Origin: JBGLNJ01 sp041300525
GTDB taxonomy: Bacteria > Chloroflexota > Anaerolineae > Fen-1058
Direction of reading: 5' to 3'
NCBI GenBank assembly: GCA_041300525.1
Contig: JBGLNJ010000001.1
Span: 2,232,001 to 2,296,000, forward strand
Length of the DNA: 64,000 nucleotides
Shown here: positions 45,236 to 53,287 of the stretch, piece by piece
Position numbering within the stretch: the stretch's first letter is position 1
How the letters are laid out: every line of letters begins with the position of its first letter
Translations under genes and position numbers: made by a program
The notes under the pieces: generated by a model
The model's input: the letters and a program-made list of their open reading frames with translations, nothing else
Databases searched by the model: none
What the model was told of the DNA's origin: nothing

Positions 45236-45874
45236 GCGGAAAAGCTCAAGCGACTCGCCGCTTTTATCGAAGTGGAGAGCGGGCGCACGGTGGCGCACAA
45301 GATCTGCGTGGATACCAGCGCCGTCCTGGAACGCGAGTGGGCCGTGCGCGCGGGCCTCGGTTGGATCGGCAAGAACACGCTGTTGATTAATCCGCGCGTC
45401 GGGTCATGGCTCTTGCTCGGCGTGCTCTTGCTCGAACTCGACCTTGAGGATGATGTCCCTTTCCCTGCCGACCACTGCGGCACGTGTACGCGCTGTATCA
45501 AAGCCTGTCCCACGCATTGCATCCTGCCCGACCGCGACCTGGATGCCGGTCGCTGCATCGCATACCTCACCATCGAATCGCGTGGCGCGCTACCGCGTCC
45601 CGCCGACCTGTGTGGTTCCTTCGGCGACTGGGTTTTCGGCTGCGATGCGTGCCAGGAGGCTTGCCCGTGGAATCGCTTCGCACGCCCCACACGCGAAGCA
45701 GCCTTTGCGCCGCGCCACGCTGCGCTCAACCTGGGCGAGCTGCTCGACATGAATGATGAGACCTTCGAAGCCCAATTTGCGCACAGCGCCATCCGACGCG
45801 CCAGGCGCGAGGGGCTGGCACGTAACGCCCGTATCGCCGCCGCCAACCGAACATACAGCGAGGAGACCTCATGA
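45236..45874 (+). pseudogene. queG: Epoxyqueuosine reductase QueG, N-terminus lost
   Basis: The frame opens V-I-A-E-K-L-K-R-L-A-A-F, then has R-A-G-L-G-W-I-G-K-N-T and both 4Fe-4S cluster motifs (C-G-T-C-T-R-C-I-K-A-C-P and C-D-A-C-Q-E-A-C-P). These are the central and C-terminal parts of QueG, the B12-dependent enzyme of the last queuosine step. About 100 N-terminal residues and the start region are missing because of the join to the ABC-F gene. Translation from an internal GTG at 45272 is possible but the enzyme would lack part of the cobalamin site. Confidence 0.85.
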
Positions 45875-46272
45875 ATACGCCCTGCGACCACGGCCGCGCG
45901 CCTGCTTTCAACCCTTACACGCGATTTGCGCTAGTGGCCTTGCTGGCAGTGTTGCTGATAACCTATCTTCAATTGCTCTTGTTCCCTGCCTGGGACGTCG
46001 TCTTTGCCTGGCTGATCGCCATTAACCTTGTGACGTTCGTCGCCTTCGGTTACGACAAAGCGATTGCCCCGAAAGGCGCCATGCGTGTGCCGGAAGCGAT
46101 TCTGCTGGCGTTGACACTGCTGGGCGGAAGCGTCGGCGCCGTCCTCGCTCGCCCGCTGTTCCGTCACAAGACTCTAAAAATGTCATTCCGCCTGATCTTT
46201 TGGCCGTGCGTCTTTGTGTCCATCGCCCTGGTGACGCTTTACTACCTGGTGCTCTGTCCAGGCTGCCGTTAG
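45871..46272 (+). CDS. DUF1294 family membrane protein
   Basis: 133 residues with four hydrophobic segments. F-G-Y-D-K-A-I-A and R-V-P-E-A-I-L-L-A-L-T-L-L-G-G-S-V-G and R-H-K-T-L-K form the DUF1294 core. Function of the family is unknown. GAGGAGACC precedes ATG 45871, which overlaps the QueG stop as ATGA, so the two were cotranscribed. Confidence 0.8.
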   Translation: MNTPCDHGRAPAFNPYTRFALVALLAVLLITYLQLLLFPAWDVVFAWLIAINLVTFVAFGYDKAIAPKGAMRVPEAILLALTLLGGSVGAVLARPLFRHKTLKMSFRLIFWPCVFVSIALVTLYYLVLCPGCR

Positions 46273-46569
46273 GCAGTTGCAAAGTTAATGCAAACGAGTA
46301 CAATTATCCGGGTGGGAAGACTGGCATGCACGTGACCCGCTGCGGCACGACTAACGAGCGCCTGTTCTGCCGGGTTGGGTTACGCTTGACAAGGAATTGC
46401 AATCAAGGTAAACTCTGGACAAATTCCGTAAGATAAGAGGTCTACCGCGCCAAGCTCCCCCCATTTGTACGCGCCGAAATCGTCCGAACGATCATCGCTC
46501 GCTCATCGGCGAGGACGTTGTTCATCATAACGAGCACATGTCTATCAGTCACTAACGAAGGAGCCAACG
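46273..46569. other. Leader region of the roadblock operon
   Basis: After the DUF1294 stop there is no gene. The promoter lies at 46386-46414; the transcript would carry a leader of about 150 nt before ATG 46570 with a possible stem around 46490-46515. No known riboswitch pattern is recognised. Confidence 0.6.
46386..46414 (+). promoter_or_regulatory. Promoter of the roadblock-V4R-REC unit
   Basis: TTGACA (46386-46391), 17-bp spacer, TAAACT (46409-46414). Predicted start near 46421. Confidence 0.8.
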
Positions 46570-46941
46570 ATGGCCAAGTCGCGAACCGAGCAAATGGTTG
46601 AGCGCCTGCGAGATATGCAGGCCAGCACCCCGGACATTGAAGCGTCCGCCGTCGTCAGTGTAGATGGGTTGATCATGGCCTCGTCTTTGCCGGCGGGAGT
46701 CGAGGAAGATCGCGTGTCGGCCATGTCCGCCGCCATGCTCAGCCTGGGCGAACGCATCGCCAGCGAGCTGGGGCGCGGCCTGCTCGACCAAGTCTACATC
46801 AAGGGCGAAAGCGGCTATGTGTTGCTCATGTCCGTGGGCGAGGAAGCCGTGTTGACGGTTCTGGCCCGCGCCCAGGCCAAACTTGGCCTGTTGTTCTTGG
46901 ACATGCGGCGCGCCGCCGAGGAACTGACCAAGATCGTCTAG
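46570..46941 (+). CDS. Roadblock/LC7 domain protein
   Basis: 123 residues, GAAGGAG before ATG 46570. The fold signature is visible: an N-terminal helix, A-S-A-V-V-S-V-D-G-L-I-M-A-S (24-37), a long helix with M-S-A-A-M-L-S-L-G, and Y-V-L-L-M-S-V-G-E-E-A-V-L-T-V-L. Bacterial roadblock proteins usually bind MglA-type small GTPases or act as scaffolds in signalling; no GTPase gene is present in this window. It is the first gene of a three-gene unit with V4R and response regulator. Confidence 0.9.
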   Translation: MAKSRTEQMVERLRDMQASTPDIEASAVVSVDGLIMASSLPAGVEEDRVSAMSAAMLSLGERIASELGRGLLDQVYIKGESGYVLLMSVGEEAVLTVLARAQAKLGLLFLDMRRAAEELTKIV

Positions 46942-46974
46942 CACCTCTTATTTCTCCCAGGCAGGAGGCACGAC

Positions 46975-47604
46975 ATGGCAGGTCAGCAAGGCCAATATTT
47001 TTATACGAACCGGATTGTTCGCTACTGTCTTTTGGCGATGGAAGAAATCATGGGCAAGAACGGCTTGAACGCCATCTTGAACATGGCCAAGTTGCAGCAT
47101 TTGATTGACAATTATCCGCCCGAAGATATGGAGAAAAAGTTCGACTTTGCCGATTTTTCTGCGCTCATTGCTGCGCTGGAAGAAATGTACGGTCCGCGCG
47201 GCGGGCGCGGCTTGGCGTTGCGCGCAGGGCGGGCCGGCTTTGCGCGTGGGCTACAGGGCTTTGGCCCGCTGATCGGCGCAAGCGACTTGGCCTTCCGGGT
47301 GCTGCCGCTGAGCACCAAGCTCAAGCTGGGTCTGCCCATGGAGGCGGGCGTATTCAATCAGTTCAGCGACCAGGTCAGCCGCGTGGAAGAAAAGGACGAC
47401 CACTTTCTCTATTACATTGACCGCTGCCCGGTGTGTTGGGGCCGCAAGACGGACAAGCCCGTGTGTTTCGCCGCAATGGGACTCTTGCAAGAGTCGCTGC
47501 GCTGGTTGAGCAGCGGCAAAGAATTCCGCGTAGACGAAATCAGTTGCATTGGCATGGGCGACCCGTCATGCACCTTCAAGATTTATAAAGAACCTATCGG
47601 GTAG
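46975..47604 (+). CDS. V4R (4-vinyl reductase) domain protein
   Basis: 209 residues, AGGAGG before ATG 46975. The N-terminal helical part (R-I-V-R-Y-C-L-L-A-M-E-E-I) and the C-terminal V4R domain are clear. Cys151, Cys154 and Cys164 (C-P-V-C-W-G-R-K...C) plus Cys191 and Cys199 could hold zinc, as in V4R proteins that sense small hydrophobic ligands. In bacteriochlorophyll gene clusters the domain is linked to vinyl reduction, but here the context is signalling, so a sensor is more likely. Confidence 0.85.
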   Translation: MAGQQGQYFYTNRIVRYCLLAMEEIMGKNGLNAILNMAKLQHLIDNYPPEDMEKKFDFADFSALIAALEEMYGPRGGRGLALRAGRAGFARGLQGFGPLIGASDLAFRVLPLSTKLKLGLPMEAGVFNQFSDQVSRVEEKDDHFLYYIDRCPVCWGRKTDKPVCFAAMGLLQESLRWLSSGKEFRVDEISCIGMGDPSCTFKIYKEPIG

Positions 47605-47657
47605 AACGGATGCGGGTCAATGGTCACGTCCCCCCATAGTCTGCTACCGGAGGAAAA

Positions 47658-48518
47658 ATGGCTGAACTAGCCTGCATCCTGGTAGTCGAAGACGAGCGCG
47701 ACACGGCCGACATGTTGTCGGCGTATTTTGAATCACAAGGGTATCAGGTGCTGCACGCTGCCTGGGGCCAAGATGCGCTCCAAATCACTGCCAAAACTGT
47801 TCCCGATCTGATCCTGCTCGACATTCGCTTGCCGGATATTGACGGTTACGAAGTGTGCCGCAGGTTGCGTCAGCAGCGGCGGACGCAAGACACTCCGATC
47901 GTTTTCCTCACCGAAAAACGCGAGCGGATGGACAAGCTCCAGGGCCTGGAGCTGGGCGCGGTAGATTACATCACCAAGCCCTTTGACATCCAGGAACTGA
48001 GGCTGCGGGTGCGCAATGCGCTCCGCCGCGCGGAATTTGCGACGCTGACCGATCCCGTGACCTCGCTGCCGTCCGAGCCACTCGTCCGCGAGCGGTTGAG
48101 CGCGCAACTCCCCAAGCATGGCTGGGTCGTCATCGGCGTCAGCGTGGCCGGCGTGGAAGCGTTCAGCGAGGCGTATGGCTTTGTGGCGCGTGACGACATG
48201 CTGCGGGCGCTGGCCTTGATGCTCATGAGCATCTCGCAGGAGAGCACGGGTGAAGAAGCGTTCGTGGGCCAGACCGGTCAGGCAGAATTCGTCATCCTCA
48301 CTGATGTGAGCCACGCGCGCGACATACGTGACCGGCTGGCGGCGCGCATCCACCAGTCTCTCAATTTCTTTTACCCGTACAAGGAAGATCAGTCATCGCG
48401 CCAACAACGTCCAGAGATCAAAATCTTGCTGGGCGCTGTCGGCGATCAGCATGGCCCGTTTGCCGACCCCAATGCCGTGATGGACTTGCTCCGATCTGCG
48501 CAAAAGCCTATGAACTAG
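47658..48518 (+). CDS. Response regulator with degenerate GGDEF output
   Basis: 286 residues, GGAGG before ATG 47658. The receiver domain is complete (Glu11, Asp12, phospho-acceptor Asp55, Thr85, Lys107). The C-terminal half begins L-T-D-P-V-T-S-L-P-S, the usual entry to a GGDEF domain, but the active-site motif is replaced by G-Q-A-E-F (207-211). It therefore should not make cyclic di-GMP and may bind a nucleotide or a partner instead. Third gene of the roadblock-V4R-REC unit, followed by a strong terminator. Confidence 0.85.
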   Translation: MAELACILVVEDERDTADMLSAYFESQGYQVLHAAWGQDALQITAKTVPDLILLDIRLPDIDGYEVCRRLRQQRRTQDTPIVFLTEKRERMDKLQGLELGAVDYITKPFDIQELRLRVRNALRRAEFATLTDPVTSLPSEPLVRERLSAQLPKHGWVVIGVSVAGVEAFSEAYGFVARDDMLRALALMLMSISQESTGEEAFVGQTGQAEFVILTDVSHARDIRDRLAARIHQSLNFFYPYKEDQSSRQQRPEIKILLGAVGDQHGPFADPNAVMDLLRSAQKPMN

Positions 48519-48535
48519 ATCCGTGGAAATGTCCG

Positions 48536-48562
48536 GCCCTCCCGAAAGGGAGGGCTTTTTTT
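48536..48562 (+). terminator. Rho-independent terminator of the roadblock unit
   Basis: GCCCTCCC, GAAA tetraloop, GGGAGGGC, then seven T. Confidence 0.97.
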
Positions 48563-48592
48563 GCGCCTCGGGTCGGCCGGCGCAATGGGGCG

Positions 48593-48621
48593 TTGACCCC
48601 CCTTACCGCTCAGGGTATAAT
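48593..48621 (+). promoter_or_regulatory. Promoter of the DPM1-like gene
   Basis: TTGACC (48593-48598), 17-bp spacer, TATAAT (48616-48621), 21 bases before GTG 48642. Confidence 0.85.
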
Positions 48622-48641
48622 CGGCCCATGTGGAGGAATGT

Positions 48642-49376
48642 GTGAACGTCACCATAGTCGTTCCCACTTACAACGAAGCCAACAACTTGCCGGCATTGGT
48701 GGGCGAGCTATTTGCGCAACCTGTCGAAAATCTGCGCCTGCTGATTGTGGACGACGAGTCGCCCGATGGAACGGGCAAACTGGCAGACGAACTCGCCGCG
48801 CGCACGCCGGGCCGGATGGACGTGGTGCACCGCACCGGCCTGCGTGGACTGGGGCGCGCTTACGTGGACGGTTTTCGATGGGCCATGCAGCATGGCGCAG
48901 AAACCATCGTGCAAATGGACGCAGACTTTTCTCATTCGCCCACTGACGTGCCGCGCCTGGTCGAAACGCTGCGCGTGGCCGAGTGTGATGTGGTCGTGGG
49001 TTCGCGCTACGTCGCCGGTGGGCAGGTAGACAACCAGTGGGGCTTGGGCCGCTATGCTCTAAGCTGGTGGGCCAATGTGTACGCACGCTCGATTCTGAGC
49101 CTCAAGACACACGACGCCACGGCGGGGTTCAAGTGCTGGAGGCGGTCGGCGTTGGAAGCGATTGACTTGAGCCGCGTCCGCTCGAACGGGTACGTGTTCC
49201 AGGTGGAAATGACCTACCTCAGCGAGCGGTTGGGACTGCGCATCTGTGAGCTGCCGATCTATTTTGAAGACCGGCGCATCGGCAAATCCAAGATGACTAT
49301 TCCGGTCAAAGTCGAAGCCGCCTGGCGCGTGTTCCAGGTGTGGTGGCGACATCACGATATCCCCCGCATCGAATGA
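48642..49376 (+). CDS. Polyprenol-phosphate mannosyltransferase-like GT2 (DPM1-like)
   Basis: 244 residues. GTG 48642 was chosen because GGAGG lies six bases upstream; an earlier GTG would start inside the ribosome site. V-P-T-Y-N-E, V-D-D-E-S-P-D-G-T and Q-M-D-A-D-F-S-H are the donor and metal-binding motifs of dolichol-phosphate mannose synthase-like enzymes, and the S-K-M-T motif near the end also fits. It makes the lipid-linked sugar donor that GT39-type enzymes such as those at 2-4436 use. No C-terminal membrane helix. The end overlaps a heptamer array. Confidence 0.9.
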   Translation: MNVTIVVPTYNEANNLPALVGELFAQPVENLRLLIVDDESPDGTGKLADELAARTPGRMDVVHRTGLRGLGRAYVDGFRWAMQHGAETIVQMDADFSHSPTDVPRLVETLRVAECDVVVGSRYVAGGQVDNQWGLGRYALSWWANVYARSILSLKTHDATAGFKCWRRSALEAIDLSRVRSNGYVFQVEMTYLSERLGLRICELPIYFEDRRIGKSKMTIPVKVEAAWRVFQVWWRHHDIPRIE

Positions 49377-49482
49377 CGAGCGCCGAATGACGAATGACGA
49401 AGGCCGAGCGGTGAATGGCGAAGGGCGAGAAATGGTTGGCCGGCGACGCCGATTCGACATTCGCAATTCGACTTTTGCAATT
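49371..49482. repeat. Long heptamer array GAATGAC, sixteen units
   Basis: Sixteen 7-nt units in register, from GAATGAC, GAGCGCC, GAATGAC, GAATGAC, GAAGGCC at the left to CGACATT, CGCAATT, CGACTTT, TGCAATT at the right. The right half is roughly the reverse complement of the left. The array contains the DPM1-like stop codon and the start codon and first 32 codons of the next gene. Confidence 0.85.
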
Positions 49483-52356
49483 CTCCTCGGCTTGTTTCTC
49501 TTGCCGTTGGCGCTGTTGTGGCAACAGACGCTCGGCGGCAAGACACTCATCCCCGCCGACGCGCTGTTCAGCTTCCAACCGTGGAAGGCCGCCGCTGCGC
49601 AGTTTGGAATTGCATACCCACAGAATCACCTCGTCGCCGACCTCGTGCTGGAGAATTACGCCTGGAAGCGCTTCATCGTCGAGTCGCTAAAGCAGGGCGA
49701 GATTCCGCTCTGGAATCCGTACACCTTCGCCGGTGAGCCGTTCCTCGCCAACGGGCAGCACAGCGCGCTCTATCCCTTCAGCCTGATCTTTTACGCGCTG
49801 CCGCTATGGCAAGCCTACGGCTGGTTCACCGTGTCGCAGTTGTGGCTGGCCGGCGTATGGATGTATCTGCTGGCGCGCGTGCTGGGCCTGCGCCGCGCGT
49901 CTGCCATCGTCGCAGCAGTGACGTATCAACTCTCGGCGTTCTTTGTCTTTAGCGTCGTCTTTACCATGATTATCGCCGCCGCCGCGTGGCTGCCATTCAT
50001 CCTGGCGATGGCGGAACTGGTCATCCGCCAGCATCCGGCGCTGGGTGGGCGGCCCGCGCGCGCGCCGTGGGCAGTGCTCGGCGCGTTGGGCCTGGGCATC
50101 GCCATGTTGGCCGGTCACCCGGAAATGATTTATCCGTACACGTTATTTGTGGTGGGGACGTTTGCCGTGTGGCGGCTGGCGACAAATTCCAAATTTCAGA
50201 TTTCAAATGTCGCGTGGCTGGCCGTGATGATCGGGCTGGGCCTGGCGCTGGGCGCGATCCAATTTCTGCCGATGGTAGAAGTGCTGCTGCTCAACTTTCG
50301 AGAAAGCGGGGCCAGCCTGAGCCAGGTGTTGAGTTGGTCGTATCCGTGGCGGCGGATCATTGCATTCCTCATCCCCAATTTCTTTGGCAACGAGTCACAT
50401 CACACTTACCTGGATATCTTTTCGTGGCGGACGCTGCCCGCGCAAGTTTATGGCGATGGACAGTACGTCTGGTGGGGCATCAAGAATTCTGTCGAAGGGG
50501 CAGCGTATCTGGGCATCCTGCCGTTGGTGTTAGCTTTGTTTGGAATTCTCACCGCAAAGACACAAAGGTCGCCAAGAGATTCAAAAAATAACTTGGCGCC
50601 CTTCGTTTCTTTGCGGTTCATATTCGATTGGCTGCGGCATCCGTATGTGCCGTTCTTTGCATTATTGGCGCTCTTTTCACTGGCGCTCGTTTTCAAGACG
50701 GGACTGTACGCCGTCATCTACACTCTGCCGGGCCTGGGCCAACTGCACACGCCGTTCCGGTGGGTTTTTCCGTACACACTCTCGATGGCGGTACTGGCCG
50801 GGTTCGGCGCGGATTTCCTCGCTCGGACGAGAAAGGATGTTGTAGGGCAAGATGCTACGCGGAGCGTGCCTATCGAACGCCGCATCAAGGCCGTCGCGTG
50901 GACATTGTTCTGGGCGGGAGCCGCCGTCGTCGCGGCGCTGCTGCTTGCGCGTTTTGCGTTCCCTGCGTTGAGCCTGCGTCTGGCCGATGCCGCCGTCGCT
51001 CAATTGGCAAAGGCCGACACGACGTTTGCTGACGGGCGAATGTTTTACTCGTACCTGTTCCCGTGGCTCTTCATCTTTGGCTTGATGCTGATGGCGTCGG
51101 GCATTGTCGTGCGCGTTTCGCGCTGCCCGATTTACATTCCCTTCCGACGACGCCCCATCTGGGAAGTGCTGGCTGTCGCCGTCATCGTGCTCGACCTGTT
51201 CGCCTGTGGTTACGGATTCAATCCTGCGGTTGACCCCAAACTGCTGGACTATCGCCCGCCCGTCCTCGATTTCCTCAAGCAGGATACCGGCCTGTGGCGC
51301 TTTGCCACCTATGACCCGCGCGGTCTCAAGACGATGAACATGAACAGCGGTTGGTGGAACGGCTTGCAAGACGTGCGCGGCTACGACTCGGCCTTTCCCA
51401 AGCAATACCTGCGCTACATCCAGACCATCGAAAAGCAGACTGACTACCTCGACAACCGCATCGGCCCGGTGCGCGATGCGCGCGCGCTCGATAGCCCGAT
51501 GCTTGACTTGCTCAACGTCAAGTACGTCATCACTGAAGATGAAATACCGAATACAAAGTTCACGCTGGTTTACAGCGATGCGGTGCGCGTCTATCGCAAC
51601 GAGGCCGTCGCCCCGCGCGCATTCACGCTGCCGCAGTCTTGCACGGTCTACACCGACGATGAACTAGCCGCGATGGGCAAGTATGACCCGCGGCAATATG
51701 TCATGGTTGCGCGAGGCAAGATGCAAGAGGCAGGAAGCAACCTGCAGGGGGCTGCGCCGAAGCAGGAGACAAATCCTGCATCTTGCCTCTTTCATCCTGC
51801 ATCCGTCACCGCGTACAAATCGAACGAGGTCTGGATTGACGTGCAGACCGGCGCGTCGTCGTGGCTCGTTCTGGGAACCTGGGCGCAAGATACCCTCGGC
51901 CATGATTTTCCGCTCGTCGTCGCAGGCCAATTGCCGGAACATGGAGGATTGTTCCACGATCCGCGCGTGATCGCCAAGGCGCTCGAGATTGAAGACGTGG
52001 TGCGCTGTATCGGCGCGGTGGCAGAGGAAGACAAGCCGGCACTGTATCGCGGCGCGACGGCGTTCCTTTACCCCACGCGCTACGAAGGCTTTGGGCTGCC
52101 GGCGTTAGAAGCGTTGGCGTGCGGCGTGCCCGTCGTCGGCAGCAATGCTTCGTCAGTGCCGGAGATTGTGGGTGAGGCGGGGATGTTGGTGGACCCGGAC
52201 AATGCGCGCTCGATGGCTGGCGCGCTCATCGCCGTCGTGACGGATGACGAGTTGCGCGAAAAACTGTCCCGCGCAGCGGTCGAGCAGGCGCGCAAGTTTT
52301 CGTGGGAAAAGTGCGCCAGGGAAACCCTTCAGGCGTATCGAGATGCGTTGGCCTGA
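49387..52356 (+). CDS. YfhO-like membrane protein fused in frame to a GT4 glycosyltransferase C-terminus
   Basis: 989 residues. Residues about 33-830 form a YfhO-type membrane protein with twelve or so helices, the loop N-P-Y-T-F-A-G-E-P-F and a C-terminal extracytoplasmic domain. Near nt 51880, after S-S-W-L-V-L-G, the match switches without frame change to the second half of a GT-B glycosyltransferase (P-L-V-V-A-G, Y-P-T-R-Y-E-G-F-G-L-P-A-L-E-A, G-V-P-V-V-G-S-N). The GT4 acceptor half is absent, so this is a deletion fusion rather than a known architecture. Heptamer arrays at its start and at 50181, 50551, 50842 and 51715 are translated as inserts. No ribosome site precedes ATG 49387. Confidence 0.7.
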   Translation: MTNDEGRAVNGEGREMVGRRRRFDIRNSTFAILLGLFLLPLALLWQQTLGGKTLIPADALFSFQPWKAAAAQFGIAYPQNHLVADLVLENYAWKRFIVESLKQGEIPLWNPYTFAGEPFLANGQHSALYPFSLIFYALPLWQAYGWFTVSQLWLAGVWMYLLARVLGLRRASAIVAAVTYQLSAFFVFSVVFTMIIAAAAWLPFILAMAELVIRQHPALGGRPARAPWAVLGALGLGIAMLAGHPEMIYPYTLFVVGTFAVWRLATNSKFQISNVAWLAVMIGLGLALGAIQFLPMVEVLLLNFRESGASLSQVLSWSYPWRRIIAFLIPNFFGNESHHTYLDIFSWRTLPAQVYGDGQYVWWGIKNSVEGAAYLGILPLVLALFGILTAKTQRSPRDSKNNLAPFVSLRFIFDWLRHPYVPFFALLALFSLALVFKTGLYAVIYTLPGLGQLHTPFRWVFPYTLSMAVLAGFGADFLARTRKDVVGQDATRSVPIERRIKAVAWTLFWAGAAVVAALLLARFAFPALSLRLADAAVAQLAKADTTFADGRMFYSYLFPWLFIFGLMLMASGIVVRVSRCPIYIPFRRRPIWEVLAVAVIVLDLFACGYGFNPAVDPKLLDYRPPVLDFLKQDTGLWRFATYDPRGLKTMNMNSGWWNGLQDVRGYDSAFPKQYLRYIQTIEKQTDYLDNRIGPVRDARALDSPMLDLLNVKYVITEDEIPNTKFTLVYSDAVRVYRNEAVAPRAFTLPQSCTVYTDDELAAMGKYDPRQYVMVARGKMQEAGSNLQGAAPKQETNPASCLFHPASVTAYKSNEVWIDVQTGASSWLVLGTWAQDTLGHDFPLVVAGQLPEHGGLFHDPRVIAKALEIEDVVRCIGAVAEEDKPALYRGATAFLYPTRYEGFGLPALEALACGVPVVGSNASSVPEIVGEAGMLVDPDNARSMAGALIAVVTDDELREKLSRAAVEQARKFSWEKCARETLQAYRDALA
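50181..50208. repeat. Heptamer array TTCAAAT
   Basis: Units GACAAAT, TCCAAAT, TTCAGAT, TTCAAAT, translated in frame inside the YfhO-like gene; similar to the array at 65. Confidence 0.7.
50551..50617. repeat. 67-bp imperfect inverted repeat (ACCGCAAAGA arms)
   Basis: Arms of 26 bp (50551-50576 and 50592-50617) pair at about 22 of 26 positions around an A-rich centre. Translated in frame (L-T-A-K-T-Q-R-S-P-R) within the membrane protein. Confidence 0.85.
50842..50855. repeat. Half copy of the GTAGGGCAAGATG palindrome
   Basis: GTAGGGCAAGATGC recurs here in the YfhO-like gene; the right arm is decayed. Full palindrome at 4041. Confidence 0.75.
51715..51801. repeat. Two facing heptamer arrays forming a large hairpin
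   Basis: Left units GGCAAGA, TGCAAGA, GGCAGGA, AGCAACC, TGCAGGG (51715-51749); right units TCCTGCA, TCTTGCC, TCTTTCA, TCCTGCA (from 51774) are their reverse complements. The whole element is in frame, about 80 bases before the YfhO/GT4 junction. Confidence 0.85.
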
Positions 52357-52360
52357 CACA

Positions 52361-52409
52361 AAGGCGGAAGGATGAAGGCGGAATCCGCCTTCATCCCTCA
52401 TCTCGCATC
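52361..52409. repeat. Heptamer array with perfect 13-bp palindrome between convergent genes
   Basis: Units AAGGCGG, AAGGATG, AAGGCGG, AATCCGC, CTTCATC, CCTCATC, TCGCATC in register. GGATGAAGGCGGA (52370-52382) and its complement (52384-52396) are separated by one base. It may also serve as a two-way terminator. Confidence 0.8.
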
Positions 52410-52414
52410 CTTCG

Positions 52415-53287
52415 CTAGTGCGTGTCCAGCGTGAGCTGGCTCAATCCCATGTCTATGGTGATGTTCAGTTTGTCGGCTGCGTCCTCTTTGCCCGTCGTGT
52501 AGGTGGAGCCGGAACTGTTCCACGATCCGATCGTCTTGGTGTTGCTGACGGCGTTCTTGAGCGTGATGCGCGCCGAGGTGCCGGTCGGCACGACGATGGT
52601 CATATTGCTGACGCCGGTCTTGATCTCCACGTTGGCGCTCCGCTTGAGCTTGCCCCCAAATTCCAGGATGTAGCTGCCCGCGCCGCTCTGGAACGTCATC
52701 GTCCCAAAGTTGAGATTCGCCAGTCCCGTCAACTTGACGGTCGAAGCGCCGGTCGTAAAGTTGAACGTTTCCGCCTTGTCCGGGTTGGCCTGATCGAACG
52801 TGATGGTAGACTTGCTTGCGCCTTCTTCCCACTTGAGCGATTGCAAGCGCAGGCCGCCCAGGTTCCACGTCCCGTTGTAAGCGCCCGCCTGCACGATCAG
52901 GTTCATCGGCACGCTGTTGCTGAGCTTGATGTTCCATTTGTTGACCAGGTCTTTGGGCAAACTGCCCTGCAACCCGCCCGTCGGGCCTTGCAAGATATCC
53001 ACCTTGTTGCCGCTTTGGCTGACGGAGGGCTGGAATTCCGGCACGTTGTATTGGACGCTGCCGTCAACCAATTTGGCCGCTCCAGCGCCGGCGGTCAGCT
53101 CTGCCGCTCCCAGGCGAAGTGTGACATCCACAGGTTTGCTCGTGTCGGGGGGCAGAGGGACGCTAATCGTCTGGGTTTGCACTGCTCCAGTCTTGAGTTG
53201 TGTTTGACCGCCGGGGGATGTACACGCAGCGGTCACCATAGTCACCAATGTGATGACGGCGATCAGCTCTAGTTTTTTGGCGCTCAT
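52415..53287 (-). CDS. Toast-rack family (DUF2154/LiaF-like) lipoprotein
   Basis: 290 residues. A signal peptide ends in the lipobox M-V-T-A-A-C, giving an exported, lipid-anchored protein. L-R-L-G-A-A-E-L-T-A-G-A-G-A near residue 57 is the hallmark of toast-rack proteins, followed by repeated beta strands to the end (S-N-M-T-I-V-V-P-T-G). The fold is a beta-helix-like rack found in cell-envelope stress and LiaF-type proteins; function here unknown. AGGAGACTGAT precedes the ATG on the minus strand. Confidence 0.8.
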   Translation of the reverse strand: MSAKKLELIAVITLVTMVTAACTSPGGQTQLKTGAVQTQTISVPLPPDTSKPVDVTLRLGAAELTAGAGAAKLVDGSVQYNVPEFQPSVSQSGNKVDILQGPTGGLQGSLPKDLVNKWNIKLSNSVPMNLIVQAGAYNGTWNLGGLRLQSLKWEEGASKSTITFDQANPDKAETFNFTTGASTVKLTGLANLNFGTMTFQSGAGSYILEFGGKLKRSANVEIKTGVSNMTIVVPTGTSARITLKNAVSNTKTIGSWNSSGSTYTTGKEDAADKLNITIDMGLSQLTLDTH

